Under the pieces are notes generated by a model. The model was given only the letters and a program-made list of their open reading frames with translations. It was not told the DNA's origin and did not search any database. 64,000 bases of DNA, taken from Euphorbia lathyris. Lineage: Eukaryota > Streptophyta > Magnoliopsida > Malpighiales > Euphorbiaceae. Each line of letters opens with the position of its first letter. The stretch's first letter is position 1. Of this stretch, positions 1 through 11,473 are shown piece by piece. The position numbers were made by a program, and so were the translations under genes. The stretch lies in the NCBI RefSeq assembly GCF_963576675.1, contig NC_088914.1, positions 84,380,441 through 84,444,440 on the forward strand, given 5' to 3'.

Positions 1-1228
1 GAGATCTTCAAGAAGTTCAAGATGGAAATTTGCAATTCCGTTAGCACGCCAGTTGAATGTGGAATCAAGTTGACCAAAGATGAAGATGGAGAAAGAGTCA
101 TTCCCATGACATTCCGAAGCTTGATCGGATGTCTCAGATATTTGACTTATACACGACCAGACATTCTCTATGCAGTCAGCTTGGTGAGTCGATACATGGA
201 AGCTCCAACACTATCACATTGGAATGCTGCCAAAAGAATTCTCTGTTATGTTAAAGGTACAACTAATTTGGGTTTACTTTATTCAAAATCTAATGATTTC
301 AAATTAGTTGGGTACAGTGATAGTGATTGGGCTGGTGACAAAGATGACCGGAAAAGTACAACTGGCTTTGTATTTTTTTTGGGTGACACGACATTTACAT
401 GGAGTTCAAAAAAGCAACCGATCGTGACGTTATCTACATGTGAAGCTGAATATGTCAATGCAACATCATGTGTCTATCATGCAATATGGCTCCGAAGATT
501 GTTAAAGGAATTTCAGATGGAAGAATGTGAACCAACGGAAATTTTTGTCGATAATAAATCGGCATTGGCACTAGCAAAAAATCCAGTGTTTCATGACCTG
601 AGCAAATACATTGACACGAGATATCATTTTATTCGGGAGTGCATTGAGCAAAAGGAGGTGATACTGAAGTACATGAAGACGCAAGATCAGATTGCAGATA
701 TTTTTAAGAAACAGTTAAAATATGATGTGCTCAGTCATTTGAGAGCTCAATTGGGAGTCACGAAAAATTAAGTTTATGGGGGCATGTTAAAATAATAAAC
801 TTAATTTTAGTATAAAATTATATATATATATATATAATAAGACAAGAAATAAATGTTCACATGGCATAGTTAGACTTTCAAGTAATGTTTTTGTCCATAA
901 GCCTAAAAGAAGTAAAAAACAAGTAGTTGAGAATGGACTTTAATTTGTGGACATAAATTTGACAAAATTGTGGTTGTCATTATTTTTTGTGATATGTGGA
1001 AATGGAGTGATGTAATATGCTTATAAATGAAACTTCATGTAATGTTTTTAGTGTGCCAAAAGAAATAAAAAATGAAATTGAGTGCATAGATTAATATGTG
1101 AGAGTGGAGAGTTTTTTTTTTTTGGTCTATTTTATGCTATTCAGAAAAACAAATCTTAATCCCTCCAAATTTCATACCCAGTCCTCCAGTCCTTGATAAA
1201 TTATAATTTTAGTCTCTATACTTTAACA
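1..1228 (+). mobile_element. Ty1/copia element A, left copy, 3' part
   Basis: The window opens inside the pol region of a copia retrotransposon. The reading frame 22-771 covers the end of the reverse transcriptase region and RNase H: the TRPDILYAVSLVSRYM block, then DSDWAGDKDDRKSTTGF, a CEAEYV block, DNKSALALA and the ending DQIADIF. It is followed by a purine-rich tract (about 775-784) and the 3' LTR at 785. The frame is open, but 5' coding sequence lies outside the window. It is nearly identical to the 3' end of the fuller copy at 23635-28676 and shares its downstream flank (GGTTG and beyond), so it is a paralogous copy made by segmental duplication, not a separate insertion. Confidence 0.9.
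785..1228 (+). repeat. 3' LTR of copia A, left copy
   Basis: Starts TGTTAAAATAATAAAC just after the purine tract and ends CTTTAACA. The next bases are GGTTG, the 5-bp target duplication also found before the 5' LTR of the right copy (23630-23634). Unlike the right copy, this LTR-flank junction has no SINE. Confidence 0.85.
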
Positions 1229-1381
1229 GGTTGATCTCCCTAAATTCGTTCCTAGGTGCATGAGATTCGTTGTCAACATTTAGAGTTTGATACGCATATA
1301 CTGTGTAGTATAAGTCATATGTTTTTGAAAGTCTTGTTGTTTAGGAAATTGTATTCATATATATGGCTTTAGAAGCAGTAA

Positions 1382-2622
1382 TGTTAAAATAAATTAATAA
1401 ACTTAATACGATAAAAAATAATGAAGTAATATTATTGTTCCAGAAAATATGTGAAATGTTATAGTTGATGAAAAAAAGAAAAAAGAAAACAGAGACAAAA
1501 AGACAAGCCTATGTGACATGCAAAGGAGGTACTAAATGAAACAAGACGAAAAGTCTTATCCTGTAGAATATAGACACAAAATAGCAAGTGGTTTATGGTC
1601 TAGACAAGTATATGGATAAAATTAGAAATCAGATTGGCCATTATTTATTAAATATATCGGTGATTTGCTTTTTAAATTGAGCTTTGTAATAGGCAATGTG
1701 TGTGTGTGTGTGTATGTGTGTGTGTCCATGTGTGTCAGAGTGCAAGAAAATAAAACTAAGTTTGTGTTTGTGTCATATTTTGTCCTCACAATTTTACATC
1801 TTTATTCCTTATTAAATTACAAATTTAGCACCTCTATTTCAATAAAGTGGTATCAGAGTTTAGATTAAGAGAGTTTATTCTTCCACGAAATACTATATAT
1901 TTTTTTAAAATTGAGTGTTTGAAAGACCCTATAAAAATGGTAGGCAGTTCCAATATCTCTTTCCACTACCCCCAGCTCACAAAAACCAATTATGCAAGTT
2001 GGTGCATTCGAATGAAGGCAATACTCTGTTTTCAAGAGGGTTAGGACATCGTTGAAAATGGCTACCAAGTTCCAGTAGACGAATCGCGGCTATCCTAGGC
2101 AGAAAAAGATGTTTTGGAGAAAAATCGTAAAACGATCAAAGGGCGCTTGATGTCATCCATCAAGGCTTGGATGAATTAATGTTCGAGAACGTAACTGAGG
2201 CTACAACCTCCAAACAGGCATGAGACATTCTACGAGTGTCTTTTCAAGGTGAAGAAAAAGTTAAAAAGGTTCGTTTGCAAATGCTAAGAGGAGAATTTGA
2301 GACGACGAGGATGAAGGAGACGAAGGCCGTTATTGATTACTCATCTCGAGTAAAATCTGTCGTGAATCAAATGCGATAATATGGTGATAAAATTGAAGAT
2401 ACTAGAATTGTTGAGAAAATTTTATGATCGCTACTACCAAAATTTGATTACGTAGTCGTGGCAATAGAAGAATCCAGAGACATCAGCACAATGACTGTGG
2501 ATGAAGTTATAGGGTCGTTACAAGCACGTGAAGAACAGTTCGAGAAGCGTATAGAAGAATCGAAAGAACAAGTATTGGCAATGAATACTTCGTTTAAACA
2601 AAACAAAAGTAGACGAGATGGT
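1382..2622 (+). mobile_element. Ty1/copia element B, left copy (5' LTR and broken gag)
   Basis: The 5' LTR runs from TGTTAAAATAAATTAA at 1382 to ATTTCA at 1841 and contains a GT microsatellite (about 1697-1733). It is followed by the initiator-Met primer-binding site TGGTATCAGAG (about 1848). A degenerate gag frame begins near 1937 (ATGGTAGGCAGTTCC) with several stops. Homology to the right copy ends abruptly near 2622, where an unrelated copia relic begins. Confidence 0.8.
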
Positions 2623-3235
2623 TTTCATCAATCCTTGAACACGATTTTCTCAATTGTAAGCCTACACTTACCCCAACCATTCTAAATTAGAAGTCATCTG
2701 CTATACAAACTCCTTTACAAGATATTACTGCATATCGCGGACTCATTGGCAGATTATTGTATGTCACACATACCAGACCTAAAATAGCATGTATAGTCAA
2801 TACTCTTTCCCAAAAATTTTAAAAGATTACTTGGCCTCGGTCTATTCTCTCCTATAGTTTACTCCTTGTAGGTTCAGGCTTTCTCTGATTCGGATTAGGA
2901 AACTTGTTCGGAGACTAAGCGGTCTATCACTGGCTATGCGGTAACTTTGGGGTATCTCTTGGCGATCCAAGATACAAAGTAGTGTGTCTCGATCTTCTTT
3001 TAAGGCTTAGTATAGAATTATGGCTTTGTATCTTGTGAATTGTAGTGGATACTCAACCTTTTAAAACATATGCACATTTCTCCCTCATCTTATAAACTTA
3101 TGTTTCGTGACAACATATTTGCATTCCACATTGCTCAAAATCATGTATTTTATGAGCAAACAAAACACATTCATATTGACTGGCATGTCATAAACAGATC
3201 TATATAACAATTACTAGTAAATGTTGGGACTCTCA
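2623..3235 (+). mobile_element. Degenerate Ty1/copia pol relic
   Basis: Conceptual translation shows scattered copia landmarks: YRGLIGRLLYVTHTRP near 2730, a SDSDWET...KRSITGYA block near 2890-2945, and FHIAQNHVFYEQTKHIHIDW near 3125-3180. Stops and frameshifts make it non-functional. It joins the two blocks of the MLO-locus duplicate. Confidence 0.7.
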
Positions 3236-3447
3236 AAGGGTAAATTGGGCCTAAAATCACTCAAGTTTGAACAATATTCCAACAAGTTCATGAAAAGTTA
3301 ATTTTGTATCAACAAAACAATTTGTTTTTCCATTTTCTGCTAATAAAATCACTTTAAACATTTCAAGCAAAATTCTCACCGAAAATATTGACTATAACGA
3401 GCTTAATCAATTCAATACATAAAAATTAGGGATTGCTAAGTAGTTAC

Positions 3448-3564
3448 CTTTGCCATGCCAAGAAACATAGTTAAAATGCAGTAGAAAACATGACACACTG
3501 CTAACACTGAAATGAAATTCTTAAGTTGTCCTACTCCTTCCCTTGATATCAGTGATACCATTCC
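3448..3564 (-). pseudogene. Orphan copy of MLO exon 4
   Basis: A 117-bp exon on the minus strand with an intact AG acceptor (CAG before GGAATGG) and GT donor (GTAACT). Its 39 residues (GMVSLISREGVGQ then NFISVLAVCHVFYCILTMF) match exon 4 of the MLO gene at 40881-40997 except that an Ala-Val-Phe-His motif has become Ala-Val-Cys-His. Exons 5 and 6, expected to its left, are absent, so it cannot be part of a normal MLO transcript from this copy. It could still be spliced into a chimaeric transcript. Confidence 0.85.
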
Positions 3565-3747
3565 CTGCATTATGGATATAACCAATATAATTATTAATTT
3601 TTCTTCTCCTACAAAACTTTTTAACAGGAACTACTCATTTTTTTTAAATTATACTTATAAGAAGTTTAATTTTAACCTTATGGTAGAAATCCTACTTTAA
3701 TTTTACTCTCGAAAAAAACCCACTCAATTTTGTGCTTTCATATATAA

Positions 3748-4335
3748 GAGATAATGTGCAAAAATACGCCTAATATTCATAAGCAGAAGCAATTTTTATC
3801 CTTATCGTCTAAATGGTGCTACTTTATCCTTAACGTTAACAGTGGAGAGCATTTTTACCTCAAATATTGGCAAGTTTGGTCAATTTCAGATATTATTATA
3901 AAACACAAATATTTTGTTCTTTATTCTGCACCAATTGCAAGTAAGTTTATTCTTAAAAAAGATTTATATTTTTTATGATTTAATAATAGAATTGAAGATT
4001 AATATTTTTAAATTCAGTGAAGTATTTGACTTTTTTTGTCCAACTCATACAAAATACAATATATTTTTTTTAATTTTTTTTAAAAACATCACGTTTAATC
4101 ATATGTTTGTGATGTGTTACTAATCAGTGACAAAATGACGCACATGTGAAGTATAATGGCAAGATTAATGACCGAAAAGACAATTTGATAAATAATTTCT
4201 CCAATTAACCCAACTTATCAACATTAAAGTTAAAATTGTTCTTTGTTGCCAGCGTTAAGGATAAAATTGCATCAAACGTTATGGGTAAAATTGCTCTTAG
4301 GTTTAAACGCTAAGGGTATTTTTACACCTTATCCC
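3748..4335. mobile_element. Mutator-like MITE with 9-bp TSD
   Basis: 588 bp with terminal inverted repeats (GAGATAATGTGCAAAAATAC at the left; the right end is the inverse of GGGATAAGGTGTAAAAATAC), flanked by the 9-bp direct repeat CATATATAA (3739-3747 and 4336-4344). The paralogous site at about 41265-41275 has a single CATATATAA and no insert, which confirms the ends. No coding capacity is seen; short reading frames inside are chance. Confidence 0.85.
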
Positions 4336-4715
4336 CATATATAAATATTCTTGAATATTATAACTAATCGCTCGAAAAAGGGTAAATATTTTTTTTGAGT
4401 TTCAACTATATGGGCTAACATTGGGCTAACATTGAGTTTCAACTAAAGAGATGGAGAAGATGGTACGATTGATTTTTATTTTTTTATTTTGGGGCTGTTT
4501 GTGATAATTAGATAATAAGGGGGTTTAGTTTCTAAAATAAATAAATATAAGGACCAAATTAACTCTTTTCCTTTTGACTTTTAACACCATTATTCAATTT
4601 GGTATGTGTTTGCTAATGAAATGAACCTCAAGGTACCATTTTGCAATCTTTTAAACCACACGGGTGTTGTTCGAAAACATGTGTAACCACAAGGTTTATT
4701 TTTGTACTTTTCCCA

Positions 4716-5278
4716 ATATTTAACTCATATCTAATATTTTTAACAAATACAATAAAGATAAATATCAAAATTAAATAGTAGGTTTTTCCCAAAAGAAAAG
4801 TGTAATTCTTAAAACATGTTTTCGGTGACAAAAAGTTCACTTTTATGGGTAGAAAGATATAAATCCATTAATATTTATAAGTTAAATTATGATCATCACC
4901 CCTCATTCATATCCATCGAATAAAAAAAAAACAATCTCACGGACAGCACCGCCGGATGCAACCACAAAAGCACAAAATAATTGCTTTAGCTTGGTTGATT
5001 TGATTAAAATAAAAAACATTGGACAAGTGTAGAGCAAGTAAAACATTACAAAAATATGGAAATGTACTCATCTTCCGAACAATTTGACCGCAGTTTTGTG
5101 TGAAAGGAATAAATCCAAAGATGTGGTCATTATCAAGCCACATGTCCGAAACTTTTTCTGTCATCCAACAAATGGGTACATTCTTGAAAATGATGCGCTA
5201 AAATTTATTAAGCCAATTTTCCAAATATTTTAAAAGTTTCACTTGCTTAAATATATCAAGCCTTCTTTTTCACTGCCA
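4716..5278. repeat. Tandem duplicate unit 1
   Basis: About 560 bp that recurs at 5687-5856 plus 7197-7590, where the second copy is split by a solo LTR. Shared stretches include AACAAATACAATAAAGATAA (variant in the second copy) and the GGTTGATTTGATTAAAATAAA run. I do not recognise a gene or transposon family in it. Confidence 0.7.
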
Positions 5279-5856
5279 AATGACATGTATTGCTCCATGT
5301 AGAAAGTCTTTTTGGCCTTGTGGTTGAAAGAACTAGATGAATGACGTTTCTGTTACAACTAAAAAAGAGTGGATTTCAGCTTAGTTGAGCGTGCCAAGAT
5401 TAAAATTCTTGTTGGAAAAATGGTGTCAATATTCTTCATTTTCAGACAATTTTCTCCATTCTAATAAACCATCTTTGATTAGATCGTCGAATACAGGCTT
5501 AAATGGTGGATTGAGGTAGGGGTGCTCGACACCCCAAAAGGATGGAAGAGAGAGTTGCTTTTTTGTGTGTTGTAGATTATATGATTAGATTTAATTTTAA
5601 AATTATAACTATTTATTTATAGTTGATAATTGAGTATCTCTAATTATCTACATAATTGTGACCGATACATTTCTTATATGGACGAATATTTAACTCATCG
5701 AATATTTTTAACAAATGCAACAGAGATAACTCTCAAAATTAAATAGTGGAGTTTTTCCAAAAGAAAAGTGTAATTCTTGAAATATGTTTTCGGTTAGAAA
5801 AAGTTTAGTTTAGGGGTAGAAGGATATAAATCCATTAATATTTATATGTTAAATTG

Positions 5857-7196
5857 TGTTGGTCCATTGTGGGATAGAATCTAGTTTCAAAAGGGGGAGG
5901 GGGAGTGAATGGAATTGTTGGATAAATTTTAACCTTTAATAAATTTCTCACAATTTTAGTTCAATAGCACAAGACAAGGCAAGCTCGGAATCAGAGGCAA
6001 GCTTCGTTTGCTGCGTTAAGCACATATAAAGCTTGATTTTGCTTCTAGACGTTTTGCACAGAGGGCGGCTTAACTGGAAGAACCTCTATATGACTTAAGA
6101 TATAAACGGTCTATTGATCACAATAGTCAGAAGCACAAGTTAAATATATAATCACAAAAGCAAGCAATATATCAGAAGCAGTAAAATCAGGAGTTAGAGA
6201 AATAGTTACTCATCGATTTATATTAGTTGGGCCTCCTGCCTACATTCGGTCCTTATAATACATTTTTCCGGGTTTCAATCAACTAGTGAAATCTTTCAAT
6301 AGGTAAAGCACAAACCCTTACAATAAATACAAAGGTTCTGTAAAGTACTGTCCTTTACACTCCACACTCAGCTATCTATCTACCTCTTTTGCTACTCACT
6401 TATAACCGAAGCGAACAGAAGAGCTTCTGATCTTTTTAAACTATTGATAAGTTTGTTTTGAATTAGAACACAATGAAAAACTACAAGCTATTACATGAAT
6501 GAAAACAATAATATCTATAGGCTTTTTGCTTTGCTTTTGGAACTTCAATGATGATTCTGTCTAGATTTCAGCATTGATGATCAAGTCCAAATGAAGCAAA
6601 TGATGAGGCTTTTATAGTGACACTTTGATGATGAATCATTTCGAATTCCAAAATAACTGTTGGAGGGAAAGGCTCCCTTCTGTCGCTTCCATCCTCAACA
6701 ATCAGTACAAAAACCTACAGTTGTGTTTTTCTTTTCATGCTGTCTTCGGGAGACAACATGCTTCTGATTGCTGCCAGAATCAGACTGACTGTTTGCACAA
6801 ATAGGGTAAAGATTCCAAGTTGACCACGGGACAAACTGTCTGCTCCTTGCACTTCTTTCCTTATATAGAGGTGCAATACTAGTTGTCTAGAGTCAACGTT
6901 TATCTTGCCAGATATGCCTTAATCTTCATCTTCCGAAACAAGTAATCCTACTTTGGCGTGGGCTTTACTTCTAGATACTTCTAGCTGTTGGGATGAGCTT
7001 AGTGTTTTGGCCTTTGATCCAATTCAAAGCCTTTATCTATTTTCCTTTCTTTAATTCATTTAGTTAAACATACTTAACAAACCATTAGTTCAAATAAAGC
7101 AATATCAAATTTTAATTCTTAAATAATTATGGAATATTAATTTCTTTTTAATATTTTTGTCATAATCAAAATTAGTGTGGAAATTGCGTTTCAACA
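5857..7196. mobile_element. Probable solo LTR, about 1.34 kb
   Basis: Interrupts the second tandem duplicate unit (5687-5856 / 7197-7590). It starts TGTTGG and ends CAACA, the short inverted TG...CA ends of an LTR, and is flanked by AATTG and GATTG, a 5-bp target duplication with one mismatch. No pol sequence is present. Its length and structure fit a solo LTR left by recombination; the family is not identified. Confidence 0.65.
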
Positions 7197-7590
7197 GATT
7201 GTCCCTCGTTCTTATTTATTGAATTAAAAAAAGAACCAACCTTATGGACATTACCGCCCGACGCAACCCCAAATCACAAATTAATTACTTTAGTTCGGTT
7301 GATTTGATTAAAATAAAATAGTGTTGGACAAGTGTAAAGCAAGTAGGACATTACAAAAGTAGAGAAATGTCCTCATATTCCGAAAAATTCGAGCAAAATC
7401 TTTGTGTGAAAGGAACCAAAGTTGTGATCATGATTAAGCCATGTGTCCGAAACTTTATTTGGCATCCAACATGGAACGTACTACATTCTTGCAAATGATA
7501 CACCAAACTTTTTTAAGTCAATTTTCCAAATATTTTAAAAGTTTTCATTTGCTTAAATATATCAAGTCTTCTTCTTCATTGTCCACCTAG

Positions 7591-8188
7591 TTTATATTTT
7601 GAAACATCCAAAACACAGATCAAAGTTTTTGTGAATTTTTTTTTTTTGAAAATTTGCTTTTGGATTTTTTGTGGTCTTTTACAGGATGGTGATTAATGGC
7701 AATAAAAATGACAAAGTTAGAGCGAAAATTGAGGAATGTAGAGATACAGTGGTATATGATGGGCTATGTTCCTAGCGTTTCGCTGGAGAAATTGCCCATA
7801 CTTACTCTAGTGCTTATACCAGTTCACGACAGTGATTGGTGGAATGATGTTTTTTACGACTACTCTTGATTTGCTATTGCCATTTCAAGTTGTTTTTTTC
7901 TTATATTTTTTGTTTGAACTTGATAAGTCTCTGCAAAAGGAATTTGATAGATGTATTTTAGGTTTATTATGCTCTATTTCTCCAGTATATATTACAGTTT
8001 TGACTTCACGATTACTTAGGAGTTTATTCCTATTGCTTTTTGAGCCATGCCATAGTTGGTTTTAGATATCTTTGGAATCCAATTCTACTTTTTGAGCTCA
8101 AGATTTGTTATTTTCACCTGACTTTATATAAGATTTTATTCTAGTAAACCTTGCAATTATAAGTTACCATTAATTATGTGATCTGCAA
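7591..8188. other. Unassigned AT-rich sequence
   Basis: Contains a 77-codon open frame (7832-8065) with no recognisable domain. It has no splice context or family resemblance, so I treat it as non-coding. Confidence 0.4.
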
Positions 8189-8518
8189 GTATTTCACATT
8201 TTGAAATTACAGAAAGTAACAATTTGTTAGATATATCTGTTGAACATGCAAAGAAATGTGGAAACTATTATTCGAATTTTTTTTTAATTGTTTTGCTATA
8301 TAATTGCTTATGGTTACTCAACTACATGGAACTAGTTCATCAGTGGAACCCCATGTCATAAGCTTTCCAAATACTAGTTCCACATAGTTGAGTAACCATA
8401 ATCACTTATATAGCAAAAATATTAACAACAAATGCGAAAAGTAGTTTCCGCATTTTTTTGCATGTGGGACAAATAAATTTAACAAATTATTACTTTCTGT
8501 AATTTGAAAATGTGAAGT
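8189..8518. mobile_element. Foldback element (long inverted repeat)
   Basis: Two arms of about 145 bp are reverse complements with scattered mismatches. The left arm contains TTACAGAAAGTAACAATTTG and ends GGTTACTCAACTACATGGAA; the right arm carries the inverse, with CAATTTGAAAATGTG-type ends. A short centre (about 8340-8378) separates them. The structure fits a MITE or foldback element; a target-site duplication is not clear. Confidence 0.75.
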
Positions 8519-8744
8519 AGTCAATTTATAATTCTATAATATTCATCTGTTTCATATTAGAACTTTTTTTTTATATTTTGCTCATGAATTACGATTTCCT
8601 TTATTGTTAGTTTCTTTGCTTGATCCGGACAACTTGTTTAAAATCACCATCAAAATGGAATCGACACACTATATTTCAAGTATATTATTGAGATTCCAAT
8701 GGTAAAATCATATGTATAAACAATTTGTAATCCTTATGTGAATT

Positions 8745-8790
8745 ATATATATATATATACATATATATATATACACACACACACACACGA
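8745..8790. repeat. Microsatellite (TA)n-(CA)n
   Basis: Compound dinucleotide run of alternating TA followed by CA repeats. Confidence 0.9.
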
Positions 8791-8879
8791 AGATTTAAAG
8801 GCTATATGAGTTATTATAACAAGAAGATTTACAAAAGATATTTAAAGAGATAAATAAAAAGAAAATCAATAAGAAAATT

Positions 8880-9420
8880 AGGGATGCAAATGGGGTGGGG
8901 ATTCCCCATCCCCGGGGTGCCCCGCCCCGATGGGGACGAGAATCACCGATAAGAATCACCATGGGAATTATTCCCTATTATAATTAAAATCATGCTTTAA
9001 ATATTATAATTTATAATAATTAACTTAAATTAAATAGACTTATTTTCAAATAAAAAGTTAAATAGAATAAATACATATTAGCCAAAGACTAAATGGATAT
9101 TATTCCTAACCTAAACTAAACTAAAGGCATAGTATCTCTGTCATTCTTTCGTACAAAACCTAGAATTATAAAGGAAACAAGAAAAGAAATATATACTTAT
9201 TTTTAAAAAATATAAATGGTGATTCCCCACGAGGACTGGGATGTGGAATAGGAAAATAGTGTTTTTAAACAGGGATCGGGATCCCCGTGGGGACAGGGAT
9301 TCCTCGCAGGACGGGGATGGGAGACAAATCTGTCCCCATCTAACTCGCGGAGACGGGGACGAGGAATCCCTGACTAGTCAAGGATGGGGATGGGAAATGC
9401 ATCCCCCCGTTTGCATCCCT
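8880..9420. mobile_element. Non-autonomous TIR element with GC-rich ends
   Basis: Begins AGGGATGCAAATGGGG and ends with the inverse, CCCGTTTGCATCCCT. Near both ends are runs of GGGGAT/ATCCCC motifs around an AT-rich core. The flanks do not show a clean target duplication, so the superfamily is left open. The open frame at 9241-9438 is made of these GGGAC repeats and is not a gene. Confidence 0.65.
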
Positions 9421-9728
9421 AAAGATAATCATCCTTAAGCAATAGTTATACAAATCGAGTTACTCTTTATCACTAAGTTCCCATCATTCAAAAACTCTAT
9501 TTCCTTTATATGAATGCATAAATTGAACATCCCACTACTGATCCCTGATATTTTATCAACGAGAAATCACATTGGTTTATCACAATTGTTGCTATTTACT
9601 GTTTGTAGTTATTCTTACTTCTTTGTTGTTTGTTGTTATAATGTGTGATATATATTAATTGATTTTGCCATCCATAAAATATTTTTCAATCATTTAACCA
9701 AACACTTTATATATGCATATATATTAAA

Positions 9729-10234
9729 GGTTTAATACATCAGTTGCTCCTGAACTTGTCCAAAAAGCTTGATTGGCCCCCTGAACTTTCAAAGTGTCTT
9801 GATAGCCCCCTGAACTCGCATAAAATGTTCAGTTGACCCCCTGAACTTGCGTAAAATATAATCAATTGATCACTCGGACGCAAAAAAATAAGTTAAATGC
9901 GGAAGATGTATTCCACGCATCTTAGAATGTTATTACATAATTAAAAAATAGATTATAAATGAAGTTATTGATTGCTCAACTATACAACTTGTCTTTTCTA
10001 TTCTAAGCATTGTATACTCCGATTTCGGTTATTTTTTTAAGACTCGTGCAATACATCTTCCGTATTTAACTTACTTTTTTGCAACCGAGTGATCAATTGA
10101 TTACATTTTACGCAAGTTCAGGGGGCTAACTGAACATTTTATGCAAGTTTAGGGGGCTGTCAAGACACTTTGAAAGTTCAGGGGACCAATCAAGTTTTTT
10201 GGACAAGTTCAGGGGGCAAATGATGTATTAAGCC
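9729..10234. mobile_element. Mutator-like MITE with long TIRs
   Basis: 506 bp with inverted arms of nearly 200 bp. The left arm begins GGTTTAATACATCAGTTGC; the right arm ends GATGTATTAAGCC. It is flanked by the perfect 9-bp direct repeat TATATTAAA (9720-9728 and 10235-10243), the Mutator-type target duplication. Each arm holds spaced copies of a CCCCCTGAACTT-type motif. No coding sequence. Confidence 0.85.
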
Positions 10235-10379
10235 TATATTAAAATAGTAAACAATCTACAAAAGTCAAATTGAGAGTCAAATTACTTACTTTAATTAGTT
10301 ATATTTGCATATTGAATGATGAAAATGGTCTCCAATTGGTAAAGCACAACTTTTACATATCAACATTCAAATTTAATAG

Positions 10380-10857
10380 AAAACACTACTAATATAGAAT
10401 AAATAAAATGCAACCGGACTAAGGGTCTAGCCAAAATGGGATATTGGGCCTAAACCAAGGGCCGATATCAGCTTAAGAAGGCATCCAGTTTTACACGTGG
10501 ACCAATGGGAGTTTCAAATTTCAATAACATGCTCCTAATCCCTAGATCACGTCAGAAATTACGAAGTGACATGAAATGGATTAGGATCCGAAGCTAACCA
10601 ACGATCTACATGTGGAAAGGCGTTTGGCCACCCAATCAGGAGCTGAGATGTGTAAAGTACATTTGCACTTTAGGCATGTAATCATCTATAAATAGTTTTG
10701 GAAATTGTGCTCCAGGTACACACGTTGTTCATCTACTTATTAACTACTTTCAAGTTGATTTTTACTCCAAAAGAACACTTCTGACTTAAGCATCAGAGAG
10801 GAGACGCAAGATTCTGACCCTTCCCTAGTCGTTTTTTGTGATTCAGGTCATTGGAAA
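10380..10857 (+). other. Unassigned LTR-like sequence upstream of the TRIM
   Basis: This stretch has promoter-like organisation (CTATAAATAG near 10690, then a leader-like stretch with ACTTCTGACTTAAGC and GACCCTTCCCTAGTC) resembling the R/U5 part of a plant LTR. The sequence resumes after the TRIM (11479 onward). Without a partner LTR, the assignment is a guess. Confidence 0.35.
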
Positions 10858-11473
10858 TGTAGGGCCCACGAGTTCACCAACAGCTCCACTATTAGTATGA
10901 TATTGTCCGCTTTGGGCCAAGCCCGCACGGATTTGTTTTTGGGCTCCTTCCCAAAAGGCCTCATACTAATGCAGTTGGTGAACTTCTTTATAAACTATGC
11001 AACTCCCTTGTATCTTTCCAATGTGGGACTTGAGATGTATACCCAACAATCCTCCCCTCAGACCAAGGACCACAAGCCTCCCCTTCAGCGATAATCTGTC
11101 TAATCATCTTGTACCGCCGCCAACCTGCGAAACACGCCGCCTGACCACCACAATATCAGGAAGACTTTCGACATAAGGCACCAAGCACAGATTTCCCATC
11201 GCGAGGTCACACTGAGAGCCTCCCACATCTCCTTAGATCTCATGCACATTCTCACAGCCGAACCATCGGCTCTGATACCATTTGTAGGGCCCACGAGTTC
11301 ACCAATAGCTCCACCATTAGTATGATATTGTCCGCTTTGGGCCAAGCCCGCACAGATTTGTTTTTGGACTCCTTCCCAAAAGGCCTTATACTAATGCAGT
11401 TGGTGAACTTCTTTATAAACTACGCAACTCCCTTGTATCTTTCCAATGTGGGACTTGAGATGTATACCCAACA
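10858..11473 (-). mobile_element. Complete TRIM retrotransposon (minus orientation)
   Basis: Two 191-bp LTRs (10858-11048 and 11283-11473), nearly identical, flank a 234-bp interior. On the minus strand each LTR begins TGTTGGGTATACATCTC and ends GGGCCCTACA. A primer-binding site TGGTATCAGAGCCGATGG lies directly after the minus-strand 5' LTR (about 11265-11282), and a purine tract GGGGAGGAT directly before its 3' LTR. The 5-bp target duplication GGAAA flanks the element (10853-10857, 11474-11478). There are no protein domains, as expected of a terminal-repeat retrotransposon in miniature. Open frames inside the LTRs are not genes. Confidence 0.92.

Larger units (their letters stand above)
1..4450. 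repeat. Partial duplicate of the MLO locus
   Basis: Two blocks are paralogous and collinear with MLO intron sequence further right: 1-2622 with about 27430-30236 (copia A 3' end, shared flank, copia B LTR and gag), and 3235-4450 with 40675-41360 (part of intron 4, exon 4, part of intron 3). Order and orientation are kept, but about 10.4 kb of the right copy, including exons 5 and 6, is replaced here by a 0.6-kb copia relic. The 3' MLO exons of this duplicate would lie left of position 1. I found no copies of exons 1-3 between 4450 and 17000. Confidence 0.8.

Noticed and set aside
3448..3564. A second functional MLO gene
   Set aside because: Only exon 4 is present; exons 5-6 are deleted and exons 1-3 were not found to the right.
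4937..5164. 75-codon minus-strand frame
   Set aside because: Its duplicate at 7230-7460 does not keep the frame; no domain.
9241..9438. 65-codon Asp/Gly/Arg-rich frame
   Set aside because: Translation of GGGAC/GGGAT repeats near the end of a TIR element.
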